A DNA stretch of 64,000 nucleotides from Polytrichum commune (taxonomy: Eukaryota > Streptophyta > Polytrichopsida > Polytrichales > Polytrichaceae), in the NCBI GenBank assembly GCA_950295325.1, contig OX485803.1:57611554-57675553 (forward strand). The letters are read 5' to 3'. The translations under genes were made by a program, and so were the position numbers. The notes beneath the pieces were generated by a model that was not told the DNA's origin, made no database searches, and saw nothing but the letters and a program-made list of their open reading frames with translations. This document shows positions 31,802 through 42,126 of this stretch, in pieces (position 1 is the first letter of the stretch; each line of letters begins with the position of its first letter).

Positions 31802-33470
31802 GTGGCGGATGCTTTTCATTCTGCTTATAAGTTCAACAATTTCAGCGGTGATGACCACATTTGCATACAAAACAACTTGCATACGATTTGGAAAACATTG
31901 ACCTCCTTTGCATTGCTTATGGTTGCGGAAGATGTTTCCAATATGGATGAGATTGGTCTATTTATCCTGCCCAACCAAACAAGACATAGCACAAGGAAAA
32001 GTTCGTGGGCGCAAAATTCAAAAGAACCGTCTCTCTCACTCTTGTTGTAAACATGACTTGCACAGAGAAGTTGAAACCTATGATAATTTACAATTCTCTA
32101 CGCCCAAGATGCTTTAGAAGGTGATTGCCAACATATTATGTCTTGGTTTGCAAACCAAATGGCCCGGATGACATGATATGTATTTGAGAGTTGGATGATG
32201 AGTCTCAATGTACATTTTAAAATTTCAAAAGCGGAAGGTACTTTTAATGATGGACAATTTTGTTACTCATTCCCTTAAGTATGTTGGTAGGAATGAATCA
32301 TTTGGTTTTTCAACCTTGTAGTTGAGCAATATTACTACACTAAATATGATATTTAGCTTTTGATTATATTTAATGTTGTTACCACCCTGCCTTGTCTAAC
32401 ACTAATTTTCAATTCCTTGACAATAAGTGTTAGACATAAATTTGCCGCTACTTTCCATACTGCCACCTTTCTTCATGCGAGGCATGGATTTCATTGGACT
32501 TGCGATTTTAGGGATGGCGCCCCATCTTCCTGCTCGTTGATCTCCCATTTGCCGAAGTCGACGGCATTTTTTTTTCATATCCTTATTAACACTAAATCCA
32601 AACATGTAACTTCCACATATTATTATAGTTGATATTTATTGTTTGAGTTTACATTTGATGTTACATAGGGTTATTGACATTTAGTGTATGCGTTTGTATG
32701 AAGTGTATCAAACACTAAATATCCTTTTTAGTGTAGCATTTCCTTATCACCTAATGTTCCAAGTGTGGTGCCACCCTTGGATCAGGGAATAATCACTTCA
32801 TTCAAAGTATGGTATAGGAAGAAGCTTTTGGAATGGGTTCTCTTTTTGTTCGATTTTTGTACTACTCACTAGGACTTGAGGAAAATAGTGCCTAATGAGA
32901 GGCAAGCTATTAATTATGTGGTGCTCTCAAGTGTGGAGAGAGACGAATCCCCAAATCATACGAAACAATTGGAGGATTCCAAGATTTTACCTGCACATTG
33001 GAGTGCCGATTTTGCCATATAGAATGAACATGAGAAATCGAGAATGAAAGAAGCAACAAAGGAATTGGCAAGTCCCATGCATTTCCACTTTGAATCTTGG
33101 ACGTTAAGAAATGCCTATTGAAGAATATGTGTAGTTGGCAGGAGAGGGAATTGTTGATGCATAGTACAATATGGCTGAGTTGGTGAATTTGGCATGGGGT
33201 AGAGAAACCCATTTGGGTTTAGATTTGAATGAAGAGTCAATGGAGGGAAATGATGTGAGTGACCAACCAACATCAATAATCAAGCTTCCTCAAGCCCGTG
33301 AGTATGTCCAATTAGTATCAAATTTTGTTGTGGAGCATCATTTGAAGTTTTTAGTTGTAGATGTGACAAACATGCAATCTTTTATGGATAAATTGAACAA
33401 GATGTTAATTTTCAACATCAACAAACATCATCAAAATACAACAAATTATTACTTTTGTAGTGTGTGATAT
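31802..33470 (+). pseudogene. pogo/Tigger-like (CENP-B/DDE_1) transposase relic
   Basis: Three separated pieces match the order of a jerky/Tigger-type transposase. At 31930-32030, split over two frames, come NMDEIGLF (the second DDE aspartate block) and then IAQGKVRGRKIQKNRL. At about 32895-33120 come text reading KILPAHWSADFA and the following acidic-basic stretch EHEKSRMKEATKELASP. At 33171-33467 comes AELVNLAWG, then LPQAREYVQLVSNFVVEHHL and VVDVTNMQSFMDKLNKM. Frame changes, stops and a 400-bp inserted element at 32335-32736 break it. The N-terminal DNA-binding half was not found. Family-level assignment is from remembered motif order, not from a search. Confidence 0.68.
32335..32736. mobile_element. 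Small inverted-repeat element inside the pogo relic
   Basis: The left end is CTACACTAAATATGATATTT and the right end, read on the minus strand, CTACACTAAAAAGGATATTT, about 20 bases with two differences. Length is 402 bp. It separates the MDE-containing piece from the C-terminal pieces of the transposase relic. The inner text repeats the motif of the ends (acattta(g)tgta, aaacactaaat). I could not see a clear target duplication. No coding capacity. Confidence 0.65.
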
Positions 33471-34516
33471 TATGAGCCTAACTTCGTATTGTGTGACATT
33501 GTGAGCATATTTCTTTACTAAAAATATTCTTTCATACTCATATATCTTCATTATGTACAAAAAATGGCCTTCTACATTGAAATAGGCCAGTTTCTTGAAA
33601 ATCCTTGATAGTACAACATTTGCGGCCAAAATGTCATATTATGCAAAATACCACATTCAGATAATACGACATTTTCTTGCACGACCAAACGTGTCCATAT
33701 TGAGAGCGGGGGGGGGGGGGGAGGGGGAATACTCATTTAGTTCCTAAACTAACAAGCTTGATTTTGTTAATATGTTCATGTAATTATTATTCAAAACTAC
33801 CAAACCTCGCCATAAAACGGAAATGGATTTCGGTTCATGAGAACTACCACGAGAGTGTGAAAAAAACATGTTTCTCCCAAGTTCATTGTTGATCCATTCT
33901 ACGCGGGTCCCACTCACTGCTCGGGGAGGACCGGCGGTTAGTTGCAGATGAACCGGTTGAGAGTGAGAAATAACCGGTTGAAGTTGGAGACTTCCGGAGA
34001 ATTATGGATTATTCTAGAGGAATCTAGGGAAGAATATACCTCAAGTGAATGAAGTTAAACTAACGGGAAGATGTCAACATGTAGCCGGTTGGATTAGGAA
34101 TCACTAGGATCTTGACCGACTCTAAGTTATATGCCCCTTAAACAAACTTCCCAGGCATTGGTCCCACTACACCAAACCGGGGTCTCTAATAATAACCCCA
34201 GAGTTGGGATCAATGGGTCTCAAAATAGAAACTCCCCAGTGCTTGTGGCTGAAAACCCTAAACTACCCATAGACTTAATGGGTGCACTCTCCTTACACGT
34301 AACCTGCGAGTCCACTCCGAAAATAAGTTTATATTTATAGAAGTTTGGGGCAAGTTTTTTTTTAATAATAAAAATTTAATGTACTAATGCAAGCTTACCA
34401 ATTGTTTGATGAGCAGGCATCGTTTGCTGAAAATTGTGTAGGCAAGAGGATTCGTGCATGCTTATAGCTGTCCAATGCAAGTCAAGCTTTCCAATGGGGT
34501 TTTTGTGGGTACCTTA
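33471..34516. other. Intergenic, no gene recognised
   Basis: Contains a run of 13 G near 33707-33720 and local reiterations of a tgtgacat(t/a)tgagc phrase at 33465-33510. The frame at 34131-34340 has no recognisable motif. Nothing else is supported. Confidence 0.45.
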
Positions 34517-35007
34517 GGGCCACTTCACACACGAGACTGAGAGCCCGTGACCATTCCACTTCAAGCACTCTCGTTGGTGGAAAAGGCGGAGCCGGTCCAA
34601 GTTTGCTTCACACTACTCTTGAGGGACCAACGGAGTATGTGATTGCAAGGTAGATGTAAAGTCTACATGGCATTGAATGGATCATTTTTCATGGTCACTT
34701 GGACTATTTTCAAAAACCACCTCTTGGAGGTAGTCTTCACACAAAGCCGGGAGACCGTGGTACTCCGAAGCCTCACAACCGTTGGTTTATTTTATTTTAT
34801 CATGACGTGTGAGGACCTGCATGGATAGACGTTGAATTGATATAGTATTTGGTTGAGGGCCCGGTCACATATGACTTCACACTACACTTGAGGGTCCGTG
34901 ACCACACTACATGATTTTGGAGGTGTCTTGGGACGGCCTTTGGACATTTTCTTGTGGGCTCTCACAATTTCATGGTCATGGCTCTTGGCTTGTGTGTGAA
35001 GTGGTCC
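34517..35007. mobile_element. Harbinger/Tourist-like MITE, 491 bp, TTA target duplication
   Basis: The left end begins GGGCCACTTCACACACGAGA and the right end, read on the minus strand, GGACCACTTCACACACAAGC; similarity continues inward (gagcccgtgaccat against gagccatgaccat). TTA flanks both sides (34514-34516 and 35008-35010). The interior holds further copies of a cttcacact...cttgagggtccgtgacca phrase. There is no coding capacity. The TTA duplication matches PIF/Harbinger-derived MITEs, although the ends differ from those of the complete element at 13745. Confidence 0.8.
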
Positions 35008-35229
35008 TTATATATGGGTAAAACTATGTGCTAACACTTGGGTCCTCTTAATTGTGGTAGGTATTGAACACAAAATGGTATCCTTATATTGAGGAACACA
35101 TAGTCCAATCTCACCGTAACGCATCTCTTTTTGTTGTCCATTCTTAACTACATGCGTTGTCAGATACGTTTCAAAATATAGGCGTGTGCATAAGATTAAT
35201 GTTCGATCAAGGTCCGCATACCTTAGACT

Positions 35230-35700
35230 TCGTCAAGATCAAAGAAGCTTTGGTTGGTATCTCCACGCATCTCGTTGACCAAGCACTTTCACTTAGAGTA
35301 AGGGGTAACATATGAGAGGGTGAATTTGCCTTGTTGTCAAACACATAAGATGGAATGTTGTTGTCATTGCAATTGTCCATTTGAAATGTTGCATGAGTGA
35401 ATTATTGAGCTTTATATATTGAGATTCTAAAAATATAAAAGTAAGTCCAAAAAGTATAAAACATTTGGGCAAGGTTTAAAGGATAAGAATTTGCCATCAT
35501 GACAAATAAACATGATGTAGGCTTGGACATTCGTGGATTCGCACCAATGTATTTATGCAAATGCTTATCAAGTTTTGAAAGTTGATTTTCATCAACTCCC
35601 TCTCCTCAATTTCAACCTCCCCCACAATCATGCCAGCCACCAACTCTTGTTCTCTAGGGGATATTTATGCATCTTTTCATGCATAGGGGGTGGGGATTAT
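35230..35700 (+). repeat. Dispersed repeat, direct copy at 63400-63855
   Basis: Ordered shared phrases include caagcactttcacttagagt/caagcgctctcatgtggagt, ttgccttgttgtcaaacaca/ttgccttgttgtcaaacatg, gatggaatgttgttgtca/gttgggatgtggttgaca, and a final catcttttcatgcatagggggtgggg/cactttcatgtggagggggtgggg region. Divergence is substantial and family identity is unknown. No coding frame is convincing. Confidence 0.6.
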
Positions 35701-36450
35701 CTAATTGCTTTTGGCATATGAAGGTCTTTTCACTAACCTAAGTGGCATGTGGAACATGCAAGTATTGGCTTGTCTTGCTACATTTGGTGGAGAGTTGGGT
35801 ATTCATCGTTCAATCATTACACAAGGTAGAAACACCTATAACAAACTTTTTGAACACTTGACACCTTTAACATGCTTCATGCAATGTTTCAAATACCAGC
35901 AAATCCATAAAAAGTTATTGTGATCGAACTTATGTAAACATTGGTACTGTGTAATTTAGATATATGATTAATGAAAGTCAAGGTCTCTTTGTTAGCTAAA
36001 TGATTACATTGAGCCCCCAAACTGGGTAGTAACACTATATTAAACATTTTGGGACTTTAAGACAATTTTGGGATTATTATGAAGATAAGGGGAAACTCAT
36101 TGGGAACACACATGGAACACAATGGTTGAGAACAACCCAAGCCACATATGCACGCTTTGAAATACATGGGTTTGTGCACCATAAACTATGTTTGCCAACG
36201 ACAAGTACACATGGGCAACCTAAGTGATGGGAATGTACATATATGCAAGACTAATGCTTTTATTGCATGAAAATATATTGTCATACAATCGATGGGAAAA
36301 TGCACCACAATGTAATTGAATTGACCACTAGGTCTATGCTAGAACATTTGTAATGAATAAATCTTGTGACACTCTAAAGTATAAACGTAGTTAAATTAGT
36401 TAATCTAGGATCATACTACATGTGTTTTATAAAAGTCTAGGATGAAATAT
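35701..36450. other. Intergenic, no gene recognised
   Basis: AT-rich text with only short frames lacking motifs. Confidence 0.45.
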
Positions 36451-36453
36451 ATG

Positions 36454-36966
36454 CTAATTTATTGATAGGTTCTTGACATGGTTCACCATCATATCTATGT
36501 CGAGATGGAGTAGGTAATCTAAATGAGGTTGGATTTCTTGAATGGCTTCCCACATAATTGTCTCCATTAAGTACAAGTCCAGGATATGTTGCTAGAGAAA
36601 CTCCACTTGGGGGATGGTGAGCCCTATATGTTCAGCAACATGCACCAATCTCTCAAGCATGTGTGCTTGCATTCCAACCAAGAGACATCCTTGATATCTC
36701 TCTAGAGCAGTGGTCATAGTCTTTTGTAGTCGAAGGAAATTTCCCGTGCAGTCATCAATCTCCTTAGTTAAGTAGTTAAACTCGTCATCAAGTGATAAGT
36801 GTTGACTTTTTGTCTCTCTCAATAAGTAAGTTGTACTTGTTTTAACCACAACAATATTACCACTAATTATTTGAAATACGTAGCGGCTCATTTTGAGACA
36901 GAAAACTAGGCATCCAAATGGACCACTAACATATTCAAGCGCTTCTACCTAAATTGTTGATGCCAT
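36454..36966 (-). pseudogene. Unrecognised 170-codon frame broken only by two TAG codons
   Basis: Starting at the ATG at 36966 the minus strand reads MASTI, TAG, then an open frame VEALEYVSGPFGCLVFCLKM through SLDDEFNYLTKEIDDCTGNF, AHMLERLVHVAEHIGLTIPQ and VEFL, then TAG at 36594-36592, then QHILDLYLMETIMWEAIQEI and LHLDIDMMVNHVKNLSIN before the final TAG at 36456-36454. No frameshift is needed. The residue pattern is varied, helical and protein-like, unlike the chance frames around it. I do not recognise the family; it may be a captured fragment of a transposon or of a host gene. Both premature stops could come from CAG by a single C-to-T change. Confidence 0.5.
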
Positions 36967-36999
36967 TTGACTAAAAACTCAAAAGAATGTTCACAAAAG

Positions 37000-38409
37000 C
37001 CAAATACCGGTATACAATGCAGTCTTTCGCAAGTAATGTATGATATTAATTCAAGTTAGGAGTTGACTAGTAGTGTTGTACCACAAGACTCCGATGGCAA
37101 GATGTCGGTGCAAGTCAACACAAATGCTTCTTTTGATGTAAGATCAAAGCGCATCTAACTTACGGAGAGAGGGAATTATTGCATATGAGCATTCCTCTCA
37201 TCCCATCCACCATAAAAACATGATCCCTATATGCTTATGGTCAATTCATCTCAGTGGACTTGGACTAGACTAAGTCGGATGTATAGAACTACTTTCAGTG
37301 TGAAATGAACCAAAAATGATAACCTCCTGGCTGCATACTATCTAAGGACTTCTACTTCAGATGAACAAGAGCTACGCTCATATTCGATCATTCCTTCTAT
37401 AGTATCACGCATCCATGTTAATACTACAAAAATCTGTAATATCACGTGCCCTTTGGTTGCCACAGGTGTGATACTACAGAGTTTAGAATGTATAAAATAC
37501 AACATTCATTTCCAACATATTGTCACTTTTTACTGCAACTAATTCACTGTTCCCGAACTCACCCACCATTTTCATGTGGGGTCTGACTGAAGTCAAAACT
37601 CTTCATCCATCCATTCGCAAACAGAGACGTTGGGTACAAGTCAACTGGGGGTAAGAGTTTTAACGTAGTTCGGGACCTTTGTTGCTGAATTCTTAGAGCG
37701 CTACCTTGGTATTGCGATCTGATGTACGCAAAGAGATCAATTCACTTGACACAAGATTTGTGAAGATTCGATCCGCTTAGTACCCACAACTTCTCTATAT
37801 AACATAGTCCGAAAATCTTAGCGGACGAATTAATCTAGAACAAGTTGCCGCCGGCTGGTTACGGAATCGTCAGCAAATGTGGTAGGTCAATCTTCGGGGA
37901 AGTAGCGGGCACAAATTGATGCAGGAGGATTGATCAGAAGCATCGCGATCATCTTCTATCGCTCATGGAATCCCTGGATGAACTACGGGGTGCGGAGAGA
38001 TTCAAGTGTTGGTTGCGACTTTGCAAGGGGTTGCAGGTTAGGATATTATTCGACGCAGGAAATAGAAATGAAGAATTCGTGGTCCACAACTGGAAATGGA
38101 TTCCGGTCGCCTCCACCGACACAGTGCCTTCACTTAAACATACTGCAAAACGGGCTTGAATTTTGAGGCGAGTAGTAGCTGGATGACATGCTTGGAGGCA
38201 TGTAGGATGAAGTCACGCCGAAGTATTATCTTCAAAGAAAATAATTACTTGCAAAATTAAGTGCAGCTCCTTATTTCGGCGAATTCTGTCATGTGCAAGC
38301 TCGAGATGGTCAATGGATTCGATTTTGAGTAGTATAGCTAATTCCTAGTAGGCAGTGCTTTCTTTGGATAACTGAGGTTAGACCGGCAATTAATCCCTAC
38401 CTAATCGAC
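37000..38409. promoter_or_regulatory. Region upstream of the receptor kinase gene
   Basis: This is probable promoter and leader sequence for the receptor kinase. A small frame at 37965-38159 (MESLDELRGAERFKCWLRLC, then a basic tail, 64 residues) lies 250 bp before the kinase start; it has no recognised motif and could be an upstream ORF or chance. No clear TATA box assignment was possible. Confidence 0.35.
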
Positions 38410-41400
38410 ATGGCGTCGAGTACATGTGCGCTTGCCTTAGTGTGGAGACGATCATCGCAGATCTTAAGCTCAACTAATTTTCTGCGCTTCCTGTTTTTCG
38501 TTGGATGTTCCCTCTTATTTGTTGGGGCGTCTCCGAGCTCTGGAGTCCACACAGCGGGTCACAAGTTCACGGAGGCCGAGTATCCTTCGGCAGGGAGTAG
38601 CAGGAGAGGGCTCGTTGCTGCAAATTACACAAGTACGCAGGCTTCGGTATGCACCTGGTCGCTCTATTTTTGCATGTCCCTATGATATGGTAGAAATTTT
38701 GTGTCAGAAAATCTCAGGAACCTTTACTCTATCCCTTGTCTGAAATGTACACTCCTAAATGCTAAATCTTGAGGGAAATTAGGCAACCGTAGAAGTGTGT
38801 TCAATGTTGCCAAAACATTTGTTGGACAATGATCTACATCAGCTTCTTCAACTATTTCTCTTATCCAAGTCTGTTGAAAAGTTGACCTCGAATACGATGA
38901 AGTGACGCACGATGCATTGATTTGAGCCGATACTCTTGATTGAGCTGTCGACTTTGGAGGAATTAGATTTGCAGAGGTAATTAAGACTGATAAGTTTAAT
39001 GATGATACTCATGATGCATGGTATGCTCTTCTTGCAGGCAGTAAACTACACGCGAAATTTGCTGGAGGATTCTCAAATCCTGCTCCTCGTGAAGGAAGCC
39101 ATCACCAGAGATCCATTTAATGTTACGAGGGACTGGAGACCGATTGGAAAGAGACAAAGATTGAATGCATGCCGGTGGCAGGGCGTTACGTGCAATACTA
39201 CACAGAGCAGCCCCCATAAGAGAGTTGTTACTGTTAACCTCGCGGACCAAAGCCTCCAGGGCACCTTGAGCCCTTCTTTGGCACGTCTCTCGCAGCTCAC
39301 CAGCCTCAATTTGTCGCACAACTTCTTTTCAGGGGGTATACCGGTGGAGTTGATCACAGGTGCAACATCCTTGGAGACTCTCGACCTCGGCAGTAATGAC
39401 CTCACAGGCTCCTTGCCTGGTGGGATCGAAAATTTGAAGAATCTTACTACGCTTGTTCTCGCGAACAACAATTTAAGTGGAGCTCTTCCGAGCACTCTCG
39501 GCAGTTTACTGAACCTCCAGGTTTTTAACATTTCCAGAAACAGATTTTCCGGGACGATTCCGCAGGGACTTCGATTGTGCGCGCAACTTACGGTAGTCGA
39601 TGTGAGTGACAATGAGCTCCGAGGCGACATTCCAGTCTGGGGGTTAACAAAGCTGACAGTGCTTCGCTTGCAAAATAATTTCCTCAACGGCGAATTCCTC
39701 ACTTACATAGCGACATTTACAAATTTAGTGGACCTCGATGTGAGAAACAACAGCCTGGATGGGAGCATTCCATCTTCGATCGGCAGCCTACCTTTGAGAA
39801 ACCAGCTTTCTCTCGCGCATAACAACCTTAGTGGAACAATTCCCGATACTTTAAACATGTTATCTCTTTTGGAAAAGATGGATCTCTCATGGAACGACTT
39901 CTCAGGGAGCATTCCTCCGGCGGTAGGCGACGGTTGTTTAAGCCTCGTCGAGCTGAATCTATCCAGCAACAGATTCTCCGGGGTCCTGCCAGACTCCTTT
40001 CGCAATCTCGTGACTTTGCAAGTTCTAGACGTCTCACATAACCTGCTGAACGGATCGCTCCCGACGCTGGACCAGATCGAGAACCTCAAAGCGTTCGACG
40101 CTTCCTTCAACAATTTCGGAGGCGAGTTTCCTGATCACCTGGTTAATTTCTCTTCGCTCTTGTCCCTTAACCTTTCCTACAACCACCTGCACGGCAGAGT
40201 CCCCGACTACGTCACAGCGCACGACAATGTCACGGCTGACAGCTTCCGCAACAACTCTGATCTGTGTGGAGCAATACTGAACATTACCTGTCGCCGGTCT
40301 GCGAAGAGGCATCTCATCCTCTTCATTGTACTCGGGAGCGTGGGAGCAGCAGCTTCGTTTCTGGCGCTCTTTGCTCTTGTCTTGTGGCTGATCTTCTGCA
40401 AGGACCGCAATAGAAAGAGCGGCAAGCACTCTGCAACTGTCTCTGCGGAGCTTCAGTTGAATTTAAGCCCGGAAGAGGTTTTGGCCGCAACTAAGACGTT
40501 CCACGAGTCCAACTGCATCGGTGTGGGGAGCAGGAGTACTGTATACCGAGGTACGCTCCAAGACAACAGCTTGGTAGCTGTCAAAAGACTGGCCATCAAC
40601 AACAAGGCAGAAGACAAAGCAATTAAGGCACTGGAGACCGAGTTCGAAACTCTAGCGCAAATCCGCCACTGGAGCTTGGTGAAAGTGTTGGGCTACTGCT
40701 CCGGCCCGTACGTCAAGGCGCTTGTGCTGGAGTTTATGCCAAACGGCAGCCTCGACTCTTTGCTCTATCCTCCACGAGAGCTCGAAGTGGTGAGGGACTT
40801 CGGCTGGAACCTCCGTCTAAGCACCGCCATTGGAGTTGCCCAATCGCTTAAGTCCCTACACCACGAAGTTCGTGGAACTCCAATCGTCCACGGCGATCTG
40901 AAACCGAGTAATATCCTCTTCAGCACATTCATGGAGGCGAGGCTAAGTGATTTCGGAGTAGCCAGAATCTTGGCGGACTTAGGATTCTGTCCGGCACGCG
41001 CTGGACCTGGCACTGCCTCCAGGATCTTCTCCAACGGTTACACAGCACCAGGTGAAACATGCAGTCCTATTAATCGACTCCATTCTTGCTTAGATTGCAG
41101 ATGAACTTCAATCCTGCAAATTTGACAGAATCTATTCGATAAATATCACAGTGACGTTCATGCTTTCATGGTTTCTTGGATACGATCGCTTGTTCTTCGA
41201 GAGTGTGCTTGTAACTAAACTTAGGTATGAATTCTAGACGGTATGAAATTGTTTACATGTAGTTTTATTGGCGGACCCTATGATCATTGATAAACGTAAC
41301 AGAAACCAATCATTTGTGTGGAGTGCATCTCATTTTTGTTGCATGTGCACTGTAATATTTATGAACAACATATCTGGAGTATTATCACCACATTGCTTCT

Positions 41401-42126
41401 CAAAATATATATAAGGATTTGCATCGGATGCTTCTAGTGTCGTTCCTCCAAATAATTGAATTTACAATTTGCATGTGTCGACAGCGCCAACAATACTCTC
41501 CATGTCTATTATTATTTTTGGACAAACCTTTTGTCCATATTTGCTAAAATCCCATTTTTTGTCATGTTGATGTCGTTGTATCAGAGGTTATGGAGTCAGG
41601 AGAATTTTCGATCAAGGGAGATGTGTACAGCTACGGGATTGTGCTCTTGGAGATGATGACCGGACGAAGCCCCTACTCTCTCGAAGACGGCCAAAGTCTG
41701 CCGCATTGGGTCCGCGCCGCGGCAACCAGGTCCAAAAGTCTGAATGACGTACTGGACCCCATCCTCATGGGGGCAGATTTCCGGCAGCATCAGCAGAAGA
41801 TGGCGATGGTGCTGGGCCTGGCGCTTCTCTGCTCACGAGACTCCCCAGAAGAGCGGCCTACCATGGCCGATGTTTGGAAGATGTTGACACACATAAAGAC
41901 AAAATCGAACGACGTCGAGAAAGGCAGTCGAGGTCGCAGAAGTAATCGTTGGAGAGCGTCGGGGCAAACGGCCTCGGTCGATGAGGAGATCGTGGGGAAA
42001 ATGCCGAATGATCCGATTCCGATTCCAATTCAATCGTTAACTAAAAATCCTTCGTTTTGCGACTGGACTCCGAGGGACCTGGTCGGATGTAGTAATCCAT
42101 CATCCGGAACTCACAAGCAACAATAG
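38410..42126 (+). CDS. LRR receptor-like kinase, non-RD type
   Basis: Three exons (38410-38646, 39038-41051, 41585-42126) join in frame with GT...AG introns to give 930 residues. An N-terminal hydrophobic segment (about residues 24-40, FLRFLFFVGCSLLFVGAS) is a probable signal peptide. An N-cap with the CRWQGVTC cysteine pair (about 124-131) precedes 14 leucine-rich repeats of about 24 residues (about 142-480). A transmembrane helix follows (about 505-534) and then a basic stop-transfer stretch. The kinase domain has IGVGSRSTVYRG, the ATP-site lysine in VAVKRL, a catalytic loop HGDLKPSN, DFGVAR and YTAPEVMESGEFSIKGDVYS. The catalytic loop has Gly before Asp where RD kinases have Arg, and the third glycine of the loop is Ser. 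The C-terminal 60 residues are a polar tail. Such proteins perceive extracellular ligands at the plasma membrane; non-RD members are often immune receptors, so an immune role is an inference. The ligand is unknown. Confidence 0.92.
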
